From positions 62,001 to 126,000 of the forward strand of contig JAQWQD010000024.1 in assembly GCA_029244985.1 (NCBI GenBank): 64,000 nucleotides of DNA, in the 5' to 3' direction. The position numbers and the translations under genes are program-made. How positions within the stretch are numbered: the stretch's first letter is position 1; every line of letters begins with the position of its first letter. A model generated the notes under the pieces. The model was not told the DNA's origin. It worked only from the letters and a program-made list of their open reading frames with translations, and ran no database searches. Source of the stretch: Gammaproteobacteria bacterium. GTDB lineage: Bacteria; Pseudomonadota; Gammaproteobacteria; Pseudomonadales; Pseudohongiellaceae. Positions 36,629 through 45,308 of the stretch are shown in pieces.

Positions 36629-37087
36629 ATGATGACAATAGAAGATTTCACCCACTTTATTGAAATCTACGGCGCCGATCCGAATCGTTGGCCTATAGAT
36701 TCAAATAAGTCCATCAAAGGCTTTCTACTTGACAATACCTCTGCCAAAAAAGTGTTAGCCGAATACCAAGAACTCGAGCAAAGAATGGACAGCTATGGTG
36801 TTCCAGAATTTCGGGGCCTGGAGCAGAAAGTATTAAAACAAGCGCTGCCACCGCAGAGGAGCTCACTTCTTGCTCAACTGCTTAACTGGATCATCCCAAA
36901 GGAAGCGAGTAATAAACAGTTATGGAGGCCAGCGGTTGCCGCATGCTTACCCTTGATGTTTGGCATTGTACTAGGTAATTACTACAGCTTTGGCATTGAT
37001 ACAGTAATTGACGAATACGACTACTGGGAAGGCGAATTTGCCTTCCTTGCTCTCTCTGATTATTCCGAGGGGATGATCAATGAATAG
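36629..37087 (+). CDS. Anti-sigma-like single-pass membrane protein
   Basis: A 152-residue protein. The N-terminal cytosolic part (MTIEDFTHFIEIYGADPNRW and following charged helices) has the pattern seen in small proteins encoded after ECF sigma genes. One membrane helix (residues ~94-115, VAACLPLMFGIVLGNYYSF) follows, then a short acidic periplasmic tail rich in Tyr and Glu. No zinc-binding HXXXCXXC motif is seen. Its stop overlaps the next start by 8 bp. The anti-sigma role is inferred from position and topology. Confidence 0.68.
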   Translation: MMTIEDFTHFIEIYGADPNRWPIDSNKSIKGFLLDNTSAKKVLAEYQELEQRMDSYGVPEFRGLEQKVLKQALPPQRSSLLAQLLNWIIPKEASNKQLWRPAVAACLPLMFGIVLGNYYSFGIDTVIDEYDYWEGEFAFLALSDYSEGMINE

Positions 37088-37586
37088 AAGCCAACTAATC
37101 TTATCTGCCCTTGTGCTCTCACTTGCGCTGAATTTAATTTTTATCGGTGGTATCAGTTTTCGCACATCAAATTTTCGCCCATTATCGCAAACGCTCTTTA
37201 CACCTAATATAGGTTGGGTGGTGCGAGACTTAAGCGAAAGACGGCAAGCAGAGTTGGAGCCAATATTACTAAGAAGCAACGAACAGATTAGGCCGGAGCG
37301 AACTGAAATGTTCGCCACACAAAGGCGAGTTAAAAGATTAATTGCATCCGACAATTTTGATGTCGATGCATTAAATGAAGCCTTCACTCAACTTCGTATT
37401 ATTTCCAATCGCTATCAACAGTTATCCCACGAACAAACAACCGCTTTGTTGTCTAAACTTACCTTGGAAGAACGCCGCATTGCTCAGGAATTTATGCAGA
37501 GGCGAGGCCCTCGAGGAGATCGCGAAAGCCGTCTTGGGCGGGGTGGGGGTCGTGACAGGCCTTCTCCACCGCTGCGAGAGCTCTAA
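37080..37586 (+). CDS. Periplasmic heavy-metal-sensor-like (Metal_resist/Spy-like) protein
   Basis: A 168-residue protein with an N-terminal signal/anchor helix and a helical periplasmic domain of the Metal_resist/CpxP-Spy type: LSERRQAELEPILLRSNEQ, QLRIISNRYQQLS and TALLSKLTLEERRIAQEFM. The Arg-Gly-rich tail (RRGPRGDRESRLGRGGG) is likely disordered. It is coupled to the anti-sigma-like gene by an 8-bp overlap and is likely the sensor or effector partner of the sigma unit. Confidence 0.72.
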   Translation: MNRSQLILSALVLSLALNLIFIGGISFRTSNFRPLSQTLFTPNIGWVVRDLSERRQAELEPILLRSNEQIRPERTEMFATQRRVKRLIASDNFDVDALNEAFTQLRIISNRYQQLSHEQTTALLSKLTLEERRIAQEFMQRRGPRGDRESRLGRGGGRDRPSPPLREL

Positions 37587-37587
37587 A

Positions 37588-37830
37588 ATGGACAGCAAAC
37601 AAATCGCCGATATTCCGCGAGGCAAATACCGTCACTATAAAAATCAGGAATACGAGTTAATCGACATCGTTCATCACAGCGAAACCCTGGAACCTTTAGT
37701 TCTGTATCGTGCACTGTATGATGATTTTGGACTTTGGGTCAGACCTTTCGCCATGTTTTTCGAATCAGTTGTAGTCGATGGAGAGAATATCCCGCGATTT
37801 CAATATGTTGATGAGAAGACTGAAAACTAA
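37588..37830 (+). CDS. DUF1653 domain protein
   Basis: An 80-residue cytosolic protein beginning at the ATG at 37588, 1 bp after the preceding stop. It consists of one DUF1653 domain: RGKYRHYKNQEYELIDIVHH, then ETLEPLVLYRALY and GLWVRPFAMFFE. The family is small and of unknown function. A much longer in-frame start further upstream lies inside the previous gene and is rejected. Confidence 0.85.
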   Translation: MDSKQIADIPRGKYRHYKNQEYELIDIVHHSETLEPLVLYRALYDDFGLWVRPFAMFFESVVVDGENIPRFQYVDEKTEN

Positions 37831-38034
37831 TTCATCGCACTTCGTCTAACTTAGTCAGTAGAACTCAACCAACTTTCTTATGGCCAAATACGCAAACTGA
37901 GTGCTTGCGCTTTTTAAAAATAAAAGAGCACAAATATACCGTAGCCTGCCACTGGACTAGTTTGCAATATCCCGTATATCCTCCTCTTCCTTGAGAATCT
38001 GATAAACGAAATATTTTTCGAGGCCAACTCCAGC

Positions 38035-39702
38035 ATGTCCAAATTTTTAGTTATTCTGGCAACCAGTGCAATTTTGCTGAGCTGCAAGGATTCAACAACA
38101 AACTCCAGCACTACCTCTGGAGACGAACGCACATCCAGCAAAATTGAAAACACGCTGCATAAGCATATTGCGGTTTTGGCGTCAGATGAATTTGAAGGCC
38201 GCGCACCTGCCACACCCGGCGAAGAAAAAACTATCAATTATTTGCGAGATACTTTTGCTGAATTAGGTGTTGATCCCGGTAATGGCGAATCTTATTTTCA
38301 GTCCGTTGCCGTAACAGAACTAACGACCGCCAGTAATGCCACTCTTTATATCCAGGGCAGTGATTTCGAAGCAAGTTTTAATTATGGCGAAGAGATGATA
38401 GTAGGAACACAACAGCAAGTCCCTTATGTCACTGTGCAAGGCAGTGACATGATCTTTGTTGGCTACGGTATCGTTGCGCCAGAGCGCAACTGGAATGACT
38501 ATGCCGCCGTCGATGTTACCGACAAAACTGTAATCATCTTGATAAACGATCCGGGTTATACCACCCAAGATGAAAATTTGTTTAATGGTAATGCGATGAC
38601 CTATTACGGCCGTTGGACTTATAAATATGAAGAAGCTGCAAGACAAGGTGCTGCTGCTGCTTTAATCGTTCATGAAACGGATCCAGCGGGTTACGGCTGG
38701 GAAGTAGTAAGCAGCAGCTGGGCTGGACCCCAAATAGGATTAGAAGCGGAAAATCTAAATGAAGATAAAACCGAAATTGAAGGCTGGCTTACTCTAGATT
38801 CTGCAAAGGCAATTTTTGAAGGTGTCGGCCTCAATTACAATGAGTTAAGCGAAGCGGCATCGCAGCCAGGTTTTACAGCAGTGGAACTAGGAGATATGCA
38901 AGCGAGCGTTAGCATTGAGAATTCCGTAAGAACCTCCATTTCACAAAATGTCATCGCGGCCATTCCAGGAAGTGAACGCCCTGAAGAAACGATTATCTAC
39001 ACTGCACATTGGGACCACCTTGGAGTCAACCCTGAGATTGAAGGCGACAGTATCTTCAATGGTGCGGCTGACAATGCTACAGGGACAGCAGGACTGCTCG
39101 CCTTAGCAGAATTGCATATGCGGCAACCCGCGCCGGAACGTACTCTTGTCTTCTTAGCAGTTACCGCTGAGGAATCAGGATTACTTGGTTCTCAGTGGTA
39201 TGCACAACAACCTATCTATCCAATTGAAACTACCGTGGCCAATATCAATATGGACAACTTAAACACTTTTGGTCGCACGCGCGATGTTGTAGTAGTGGGT
39301 GCGGGTAGCAGTGAATTGGAAAAATATTTAGAAAAAGCAGCCAGCCTCCAGGGTCGATATGTAACTGCGGAACCAAACCCAGAACGTGGTTATTACTACC
39401 GCTCGGACCACTTCAATTTTGCCAAGGTAGGAATTCCAGCTCTGTATGCCGAATCAGGAGAAGACAATGTGAAAAACGGTCGGGAATGGGGTTCAGCGCA
39501 AGCACAAGACTATACCGACAATCGCTATCACGCACCTAGTGACGAATATAACCCCAATTGGGATCTGAGTGGCGCCGCCGAAGACATACAAATGTACTAT
39601 GAAATTGCTTCTGACTTAGTAAATTCGATGGATTTTCCGGAATGGTTCGATAGCAATGAATTTAAAGCTATACGCGATGAATCAAGCGTCTTTCGTCCTT
39701 GA
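38035..39702 (+). CDS. M28-family zinc aminopeptidase-like lipoprotein with PA domain
   Basis: A 555-residue lipoprotein (lipobox LLSC near residue 17). A protease-associated domain lies around residues 110-230, and the M28 catalytic domain follows. Visible zinc-site motifs are AHWDHLG, GAADNATGTAG, VTAEESGLLGSQW, NINMDNLN and a late NRYHAPSDEY. This is a co-catalytic zinc exopeptidase of the periplasm or outer-membrane surface, probably degrading peptides. It stands alone with a 200-bp leader region. Confidence 0.92.
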   Translation: MSKFLVILATSAILLSCKDSTTNSSTTSGDERTSSKIENTLHKHIAVLASDEFEGRAPATPGEEKTINYLRDTFAELGVDPGNGESYFQSVAVTELTTASNATLYIQGSDFEASFNYGEEMIVGTQQQVPYVTVQGSDMIFVGYGIVAPERNWNDYAAVDVTDKTVIILINDPGYTTQDENLFNGNAMTYYGRWTYKYEEAARQGAAAALIVHETDPAGYGWEVVSSSWAGPQIGLEAENLNEDKTEIEGWLTLDSAKAIFEGVGLNYNELSEAASQPGFTAVELGDMQASVSIENSVRTSISQNVIAAIPGSERPEETIIYTAHWDHLGVNPEIEGDSIFNGAADNATGTAGLLALAELHMRQPAPERTLVFLAVTAEESGLLGSQWYAQQPIYPIETTVANINMDNLNTFGRTRDVVVVGAGSSELEKYLEKAASLQGRYVTAEPNPERGYYYRSDHFNFAKVGIPALYAESGEDNVKNGREWGSAQAQDYTDNRYHAPSDEYNPNWDLSGAAEDIQMYYEIASDLVNSMDFPEWFDSNEFKAIRDESSVFRP

Positions 39703-39804
39703 GCCTCTATTTAGGTGATCTAGAAAGGAATAATGTCATTTTTTCTAATGGTCGGTTGTCATAAATGAGAAGCTACTTTGTAGGAGATGCTAGGGTAAAA
39801 TTAA

Positions 39805-41076
39805 CTAGTAAAGTAAACCTGCAATTGCACCAGTCATACAGGTAGCTAACGTCCCTGAAAGTATCGATTTTGGAGCAAGCGCTACTATCTCATGAGCCCT
39901 TTCAGCACACATGCCACTGAGTCCAGCTATCATAATTCCCAGACTACCAAAGTTTGCAAATCCGCAAATTGCATAGGTCATAATTATTTTCGATTTCTCT
40001 GATAACGCTGTGGAGGGTAATTCGGACATGGCGAGGAAGGCTATAAATTCGTTGAGCGCAGTTTTTATGCCCATTAAAGAACCAGCCGCCTGTGCCTCAT
40101 CCCAAGGAATACCCATAAACCATACCAAAGGCGCGAACATATAGCCGAAGAGTCTTTGTAGGGTTAATAGCTCATTACCAGGAAATGGAATCAATGATAA
40201 AAAGCTGTTTAATAAAGCGACCAGAGCCACTAGCACCAGAAGCATCGCTCCAACATTAACCATTAAGGCAATACCGTCACTAGTTCCCTTAGCTACCGCG
40301 TCCATAATATTGTGATACTTAGGACCAAAGTCTTTAGAATTTTTCGCCACATCATCAGCAGAATCAGAGCTGGTAGCCGGCACCATAATAAGAGCCAACA
40401 TGATCGCGGCGGGGGCACTTATCACCGAAGCTGTAATAATATGACTCAAGGCATTCCCAACCAATGGTTCAAGTACTACTGAATACAACACCATGACAGT
40501 GCCCGCGATTGTAGCCATCCCCACAGACATGACAACAAACAGTTCACTTCGGGTCAGTGCTTTAATATAGGGTCGAATCAGCGCGGGAGACTCCACCATA
40601 CCGATAAAAATATTCGCAGCAGCGCTAAGACCTACAGCTCCCCCAACTCCAAGACCTCTTCTTAGTACATAAGCAAAGCCTTGCACAATAACCGGCAGAA
40701 CTCGGTAGTGCCATAGAATGGCTGATAGCACGCTAAAAATCAGTATTAGTGGCAATATACGGAACGCCAAGATAACAGAGCTGCCAGGGTCACTTACATC
40801 GAATGGATACCCAACATTACTTGGGTCGCCACCTAGATATCCAAAAACAAATAAAGTACCTGCCTCCGTTGCATCGACAATGGCTAAGACTCCGCGATTA
40901 ATGCCATTCAATAGTTGCTGGAGAAAATTAAATCGAAAAACTATAAAGGCGAAGAAAAATTGTAGACCAAGCCCTGCTGCGATTAGTTTCCAATTAAGGG
41001 CTTTACGCTGCTCACTCAATAAAAAGGCTAGCCCAATAAAGACTGCAATCCCTACTAAAGCTTGCAAATAAAGCAA
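39805..41076 (-). CDS. Concentrative nucleoside transporter (NupC/CNT family)
   Basis: A 423-residue membrane protein with about ten helices and CNT features: GVGGAVGLSAAANIFIGMVE, SPALIRPYIKALTRSELFV and the C-terminal GFANFGSLGIMIAGLSGMC. CNT proteins import nucleosides with sodium or protons. The start codon is TTG (41076-41074), supported by GGGGGA upstream at a normal distance; no suitable in-frame ATG is closer. Confidence 0.9.
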   Translation of the reverse strand: MLYLQALVGIAVFIGLAFLLSEQRKALNWKLIAAGLGLQFFFAFIVFRFNFLQQLLNGINRGVLAIVDATEAGTLFVFGYLGGDPSNVGYPFDVSDPGSSVILAFRILPLILIFSVLSAILWHYRVLPVIVQGFAYVLRRGLGVGGAVGLSAAANIFIGMVESPALIRPYIKALTRSELFVVMSVGMATIAGTVMVLYSVVLEPLVGNALSHIITASVISAPAAIMLALIMVPATSSDSADDVAKNSKDFGPKYHNIMDAVAKGTSDGIALMVNVGAMLLVLVALVALLNSFLSLIPFPGNELLTLQRLFGYMFAPLVWFMGIPWDEAQAAGSLMGIKTALNEFIAFLAMSELPSTALSEKSKIIMTYAICGFANFGSLGIMIAGLSGMCAERAHEIVALAPKSILSGTLATCMTGAIAGLLY

Positions 41077-41252
41077 GGTATATCCCCCATTCGTTTCTCA
41101 GTTGATAGTTTCACGATCCATCGATTGAATGCAAGCAAGTACCTTGCCTGCTCAAATAAAAAAATAGTGAGTGAGTTCTCGGCTTTCGATTTAATTTAGC
41201 TTGTCTTGCATTCAGAATAAAACATCTCTTAAGACATAAAAATAAGAGCTCC

Positions 41253-41280
41253 TGATTTTCAACTGGTGGTGCGCTATACT
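41253..41280 (+). promoter_or_regulatory. Possible promoter of the MFS gene
   Basis: TATACT at 41275-41280 is a good -10 box, 57 bp before the TTG start. The -35 region (TGATTT at 41253-41258) is weak, with a 16-base spacer. Confidence 0.3.
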
Positions 41281-41336
41281 CCGCGCACATCTTATGGAGC
41301 CTTCCCATTCCTGCCATACAGTCAGATATAAAACCT

Positions 41337-42584
41337 TTGGATGAAAGTACTTTTGAAGTATTTGGTATCAAGCAATTCCGTTGGTTGTTTCTCGGAAACG
41401 TCGCGTTCTTCTTCGCTATGCAGGGCCAAATGCTTACTCGCTCCCTCTTGGCATGGGAGCTAACCGGTGAAGCCACTGCTTTAGCCTTCATCAACCTAGT
41501 AGTCGCCGTTCCGCTTATCATTGCCTCACTCATCGGTGGTGCAATTACTGACCGAGTTGAAAGAAGACGTTTGGTAATTACCGGTCAATGTCTCATTGTC
41601 GCCAATGAGATTTTTATTCTAGTGATGCTGCTGCTCGGTCGTTTAGAATTCTGGCACATGCTTTGCACTGCTTTCATCGCGGGTTGTGCATTTCCATTTA
41701 TTATGCCGGCGCGAATGGCAATCACGATGAAAGTGGTTGGCCCGCAGCGAATACAAAGGGCAATGGCTTTTCAAGCCGGAGCGATGAATCTCAATCGGGT
41801 GTTAGGGCCAGCTGTTATGGGCGTGGTCATCGCTCTCTACTCTTTTATCGGGGCCTACCTGCTCGCTATCTCGCTGTATGTCAGCGCAATCCTTTGTATG
41901 CTCGGAATAAATCGTAGTCATTCCAACGAAAATAGGGCAGACCCAAAACCATTGCTGACAGATATCGCATATGGCTTCAGTTATATCCGCCAGAATCGTC
42001 CTGTTCTCATCTGCCTTTTATTTGGCTTGCTACCTATGTTTCTGGCCATGCCTTTTCAAAATATATTGGTAGTTATGGCAGAGGAAGTTTGGCAAGCAGG
42101 TGAAAGTGGCGTGGGCATCCTTATGGCGACAGGTGGAATCGGTGGCGTTTTTGGAGCAGTGTGGATAGCCCGAAGAGGAGATCATGCAAGCAGATTGAAC
42201 GTTATGCTCGGAAGCACGTTCGCGTTTGGTATTTTCCTCGCGATTTTTACACTAAGCAGTAATTTTTATCTCGCCCTAATACCCTTGTTGCTCGCGAACT
42301 TATGTGCCAGTGCTTGTCAAACAGTCAATAACGCCTCAATTCAATTATTAGTCGATGACAATGTGCGTGGGAGGATGAGTAGCTTCATGATGCTATCTTT
42401 TGGATTAACGCCAATCGGCGTATTTCCAATGGCCATTGCGGCAGACAATTATGGTGCAGCTAATGCCATACTGGCTGCATCCTTGTTGCTGATAGTTTTT
42501 GTCGCGGTTTTTTATTCACTAAGCACAACACTAAGGAAGCTTGATCGCTCAGTAAACGAAAAAATGCTGAGCACTACTACTTAG
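41337..42584 (+). CDS. MFS transporter (MFS_3/EntS-like)
   Basis: A 415-residue membrane protein with about twelve helices. MFS motif A appears as GGAITDRVERRRLVI after helix 2. The N-terminus FRWLFLGNVAFFFAMQGQM resembles the same exporter branch as the MFS gene at 10442-11653. The start is uncertain: a TTG at 41337 lacks a ribosome site, and an ATT at 41307 has GGAG at a better distance. Its stop codon overlaps that of the convergent beta-lactamase-fold gene by 4 bp, so no terminator fits between them. Confidence 0.82.
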   Translation: MDESTFEVFGIKQFRWLFLGNVAFFFAMQGQMLTRSLLAWELTGEATALAFINLVVAVPLIIASLIGGAITDRVERRRLVITGQCLIVANEIFILVMLLLGRLEFWHMLCTAFIAGCAFPFIMPARMAITMKVVGPQRIQRAMAFQAGAMNLNRVLGPAVMGVVIALYSFIGAYLLAISLYVSAILCMLGINRSHSNENRADPKPLLTDIAYGFSYIRQNRPVLICLLFGLLPMFLAMPFQNILVVMAEEVWQAGESGVGILMATGGIGGVFGAVWIARRGDHASRLNVMLGSTFAFGIFLAIFTLSSNFYLALIPLLLANLCASACQTVNNASIQLLVDDNVRGRMSSFMMLSFGLTPIGVFPMAIAADNYGAANAILAASLLLIVFVAVFYSLSTTLRKLDRSVNEKMLSTTT

Positions 42585-43444
42585 TTTCCAACGCGCTCTT
42601 CAGCGACATAATCTGCATAGCGCTGCTCAAGTCCTTCGATAGCACGAATAAAACCAGCAGAGTCAACAAAAGTATTAGGGCTGTATGCCTGCCCAGGTCG
42701 ATATTTTTCATGCATATTGTATTGGCTGTTGTGAGCCGCCACCCATATATCTACATCCATCTCTTTCTGGCGTCGATAGGTATTTAGAAAATCCTCTGCA
42801 ACACCTGGGTAGGTGGGGTTGAGGGTGAGTCGTTTACCTGGATTAATCGTCCCCATGTTAGCGATTAAAACGTTGTAGTCTTGGCCATTTTCAGACACTC
42901 GCATCGAATAACTGGAACTTCCCTCAGTGTGACCGGGATGGTGATAAACAGTTAACTCAAGTCCCCCAAGGGTAATAATTTCACCATCACGAATAATTTT
43001 ATCGACATCAAGCGGCGTAAAGGTCGCTTCTCCGCCGAAATGAGGGTCACTAAAGCCTCCATCTTCCAGCACCTTGGCGTCACCCACAGTAGCCCACATC
43101 TCCGCGCCAGAAATCTCTTTTATCTCCGCTAAGGCAGCCGTGTGATCCCAATGCGCTTGCTGGGTTAATAAAATCCGAATGTCTTCTAGCTGAAATCCCA
43201 AAGACTCCATATTATCTCGAATCATTTGAGTGGAATCTTCTAAGCCAGTATTGACGAGAATATGTCCCTCATCCGTAGTAATCAAAAATACACTTAAATC
43301 ATAACTGCCAACTCCGTAAAGGTTACCGATTATGCGAAACCCCTCAAAGGGTCTAACCCATCCTTCTGGTTGCGCATTAACCTGAGCAGCGGAAAAACTA
43401 AACAGCAGTCCTGATATGAGAAGTTGAACTATTATTTTTTTCAT
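42581..43444 (-). CDS. B3-type metallo-beta-lactamase-fold hydrolase with Gln zinc-site variant
   Basis: A 287-residue exported MBL-fold protein (signal peptide ending VNAQP). Pattern and spacing resemble subclass B3 metallo-beta-lactamases: LTQQAHWDH with Q96, H98, D100 and H101, then PGHTEGSSSY with H172, and AAHNSQYNMH with H238. In most B3 enzymes the first ligand (standard residue 116) is His; here it is Gln, as in the GOB-type enzymes. Whether it hydrolyses beta-lactams is unproven; many environmental homologues act on other substrates. It lies 33 bp downstream of an amidase gene in a likely operon. Confidence 0.82.
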   Translation of the reverse strand: MKKIIVQLLISGLLFSFSAAQVNAQPEGWVRPFEGFRIIGNLYGVGSYDLSVFLITTDEGHILVNTGLEDSTQMIRDNMESLGFQLEDIRILLTQQAHWDHTAALAEIKEISGAEMWATVGDAKVLEDGGFSDPHFGGEATFTPLDVDKIIRDGEIITLGGLELTVYHHPGHTEGSSSYSMRVSENGQDYNVLIANMGTINPGKRLTLNPTYPGVAEDFLNTYRRQKEMDVDIWVAAHNSQYNMHEKYRPGQAYSPNTFVDSAGFIRAIEGLEQRYADYVAEERVGN

Positions 43445-43477
43445 TCTCTTATTCTCTTAATTTTTCTAGAAGTTTGT

Positions 43478-45088
43478 TTAGTCAGAAGATTCCAGCATCA
43501 ATGGAGCTCTTCTCGCCTTGGTACGTTGCTCATAATCGTACGCAATAGAGATTAGTGTAGGTTCAGAAAAGGCACCAGAGAAAAATAATAACCCGATGGG
43601 AAGTCCATCGATGAAACCGGCTGGAATAGTCATGCTCGGATAGCCCGATACCGCCGCCAAAGAAGAGGAGTTAATGTAGCTATCAGGGCTATCTCCGTTT
43701 ATCAAATCTATGGGCCAGGCAACGTCATTGGCGGGGGCTACTATGGCATCAAGGTTATTCGCTGCCATTACCTTATCGATTCCAGCTTGCTGCGATAAGC
43801 GCTTTGTCGTTTGCAATGCTTCCTGGTACTCATCGCTTAGGAGGTCCCCCTTGTCTTGTGCCTGTTCAAATAATTCTTGGCCAAAGTACGGCATTTCCTC
43901 TAGTCCATTCTCTCTATTAAATTCGATTAATGCTGTTAGGGATTGATGCTCCCCGCCGCGATTTTCTAAATAAACGTTTAAACCTGCCTTAAACTCATAG
44001 AGCAGTACTTCTGTTTCTGCGCTGCGCATTTTTTCCATATTATCGAATTCAATATCGATTAGAGTTGCGCCACCCGCTTCCAGTATAAGCAGTTGGTTCG
44101 CCAATAAATTGTTAAGCGCAGCATTATCATTAAACAATTGTCTCGCAACACCAATACGTTTGCCTCGCAATCCGTTTCTACTAAGAAACCTTGTATAGTC
44201 AATGAGCGGTCGGCTACCAGCAACGACACTTGCATTGTCGCGCGCATCGATGCCAACCATACCATTTAGAAGAATAACCGCATCTGTAACGCTCCGTGCC
44301 ATAGGACCGGCGGTATCCTGAGAATGAGCAATGGGAATGATGCCGCTGCGCGAGATCGCCCCCAAGGTAGGCTTGATGCCAACCAACCCATTAATAGAAG
44401 AAGGACAAACCACGGATCCATCGGTTTCAGTGCCTACAGCAACCATAGTGAAATTGATAGCAACCGCAACCCCAGAGCCAGAACTTGAACCACACGGACT
44501 TCGGTCTAAAACATAGGGGTTATGTGCCTGACCCCCTCTTCCCGACCAACCACTAGAAGAGAAAGTGGACCGAAAATTGGCCCACTCACTCAAGTTAGTC
44601 TTGCCAAGAATAATCGCCCCTGCGGAGCGCAATCGATTAACTACAAAAGCATCGTCCGCAGGCGTTGGTGTGTCAACCAAAGCTAAACTGCCTGCAGCTG
44701 TTAACATATTATCAGCGGTATCGATATTGTCTTTAAGCAGCACGGGTATACCATGTAATCGCGAACGAACATTACCCCTTGCCCGCTCTTCATCAAGCGC
44801 TTCTGCTATAACTAAAGCATCAGGATTTACTTCGAGAACTGAATTGAGTTGTGGATCAATTTCTGAAATTCGCTCTTGGTAAAAACGGACAACATCTGCC
44901 GCACTTATAATTCCTTCCCCATAAGCAACTTGTAGTTCATTTATGGTTATCTCGATCAGGCTATTTTCGAAACTTGGAGAGATTAGAGATGCGCACGACA
45001 ACAGAGTCAGAGCAATCAACATTGCTGAGATTCTAAGTAGAACTTGGAATCTGTGAGTTAATTTATTGACCTTGTTTATCTTTGCCAT
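43478..45088 (-). CDS. Amidase-signature lipoprotein
   Basis: A 536-residue amidase-signature enzyme with a lipobox (LLSC, Cys32). The Ser-cis-Ser-Lys triad is visible: K119 in VLLKDNIDT, S201 in CGSSSGSG and S225 in GTETDGSVVCPSS. The second Gly of the usual TGGS is replaced by Asp. Lipidation places it in the periplasm, unlike most cytosolic amidases. It is followed by the B3-type MBL gene, so the pair may act on a common amide- or lactam-type substrate. Confidence 0.9.
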   Translation of the reverse strand: MAKINKVNKLTHRFQVLLRISAMLIALTLLSCASLISPSFENSLIEITINELQVAYGEGIISAADVVRFYQERISEIDPQLNSVLEVNPDALVIAEALDEERARGNVRSRLHGIPVLLKDNIDTADNMLTAAGSLALVDTPTPADDAFVVNRLRSAGAIILGKTNLSEWANFRSTFSSSGWSGRGGQAHNPYVLDRSPCGSSSGSGVAVAINFTMVAVGTETDGSVVCPSSINGLVGIKPTLGAISRSGIIPIAHSQDTAGPMARSVTDAVILLNGMVGIDARDNASVVAGSRPLIDYTRFLSRNGLRGKRIGVARQLFNDNAALNNLLANQLLILEAGGATLIDIEFDNMEKMRSAETEVLLYEFKAGLNVYLENRGGEHQSLTALIEFNRENGLEEMPYFGQELFEQAQDKGDLLSDEYQEALQTTKRLSQQAGIDKVMAANNLDAIVAPANDVAWPIDLINGDSPDSYINSSSLAAVSGYPSMTIPAGFIDGLPIGLLFFSGAFSEPTLISIAYDYEQRTKARRAPLMLESSD

Positions 45089-45308
45089 TGCTTTGAGAAT
45101 TTCTAATTCAGAATTTTTTTTGAATTTAGTCGGACTTTAGAATGTCGCCTTTTCAGCCATAGAGAAAAATTGTTCACTCCAACTATAATTTGCCACATGA
45201 CTCAATTAGAAACGTGAAACTAGAGGCCAGAACATTGGACCAATAGCAATAAAACCGATCAACGATGTTGCCGCTTCAGATATTTTACATAAAAACTCTT
45301 GAAGCTCC

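Noticed and set aside
37375-37587. Upstream extension of the DUF1653 gene
   Set aside because: It overlaps the metal-sensor-like gene in another frame, and the domain begins right after the ATG at 37588.
44565-44882. 105-codon plus-strand frame opposite the amidase
   Set aside because: Antisense to an intact catalytic region and low-complexity.
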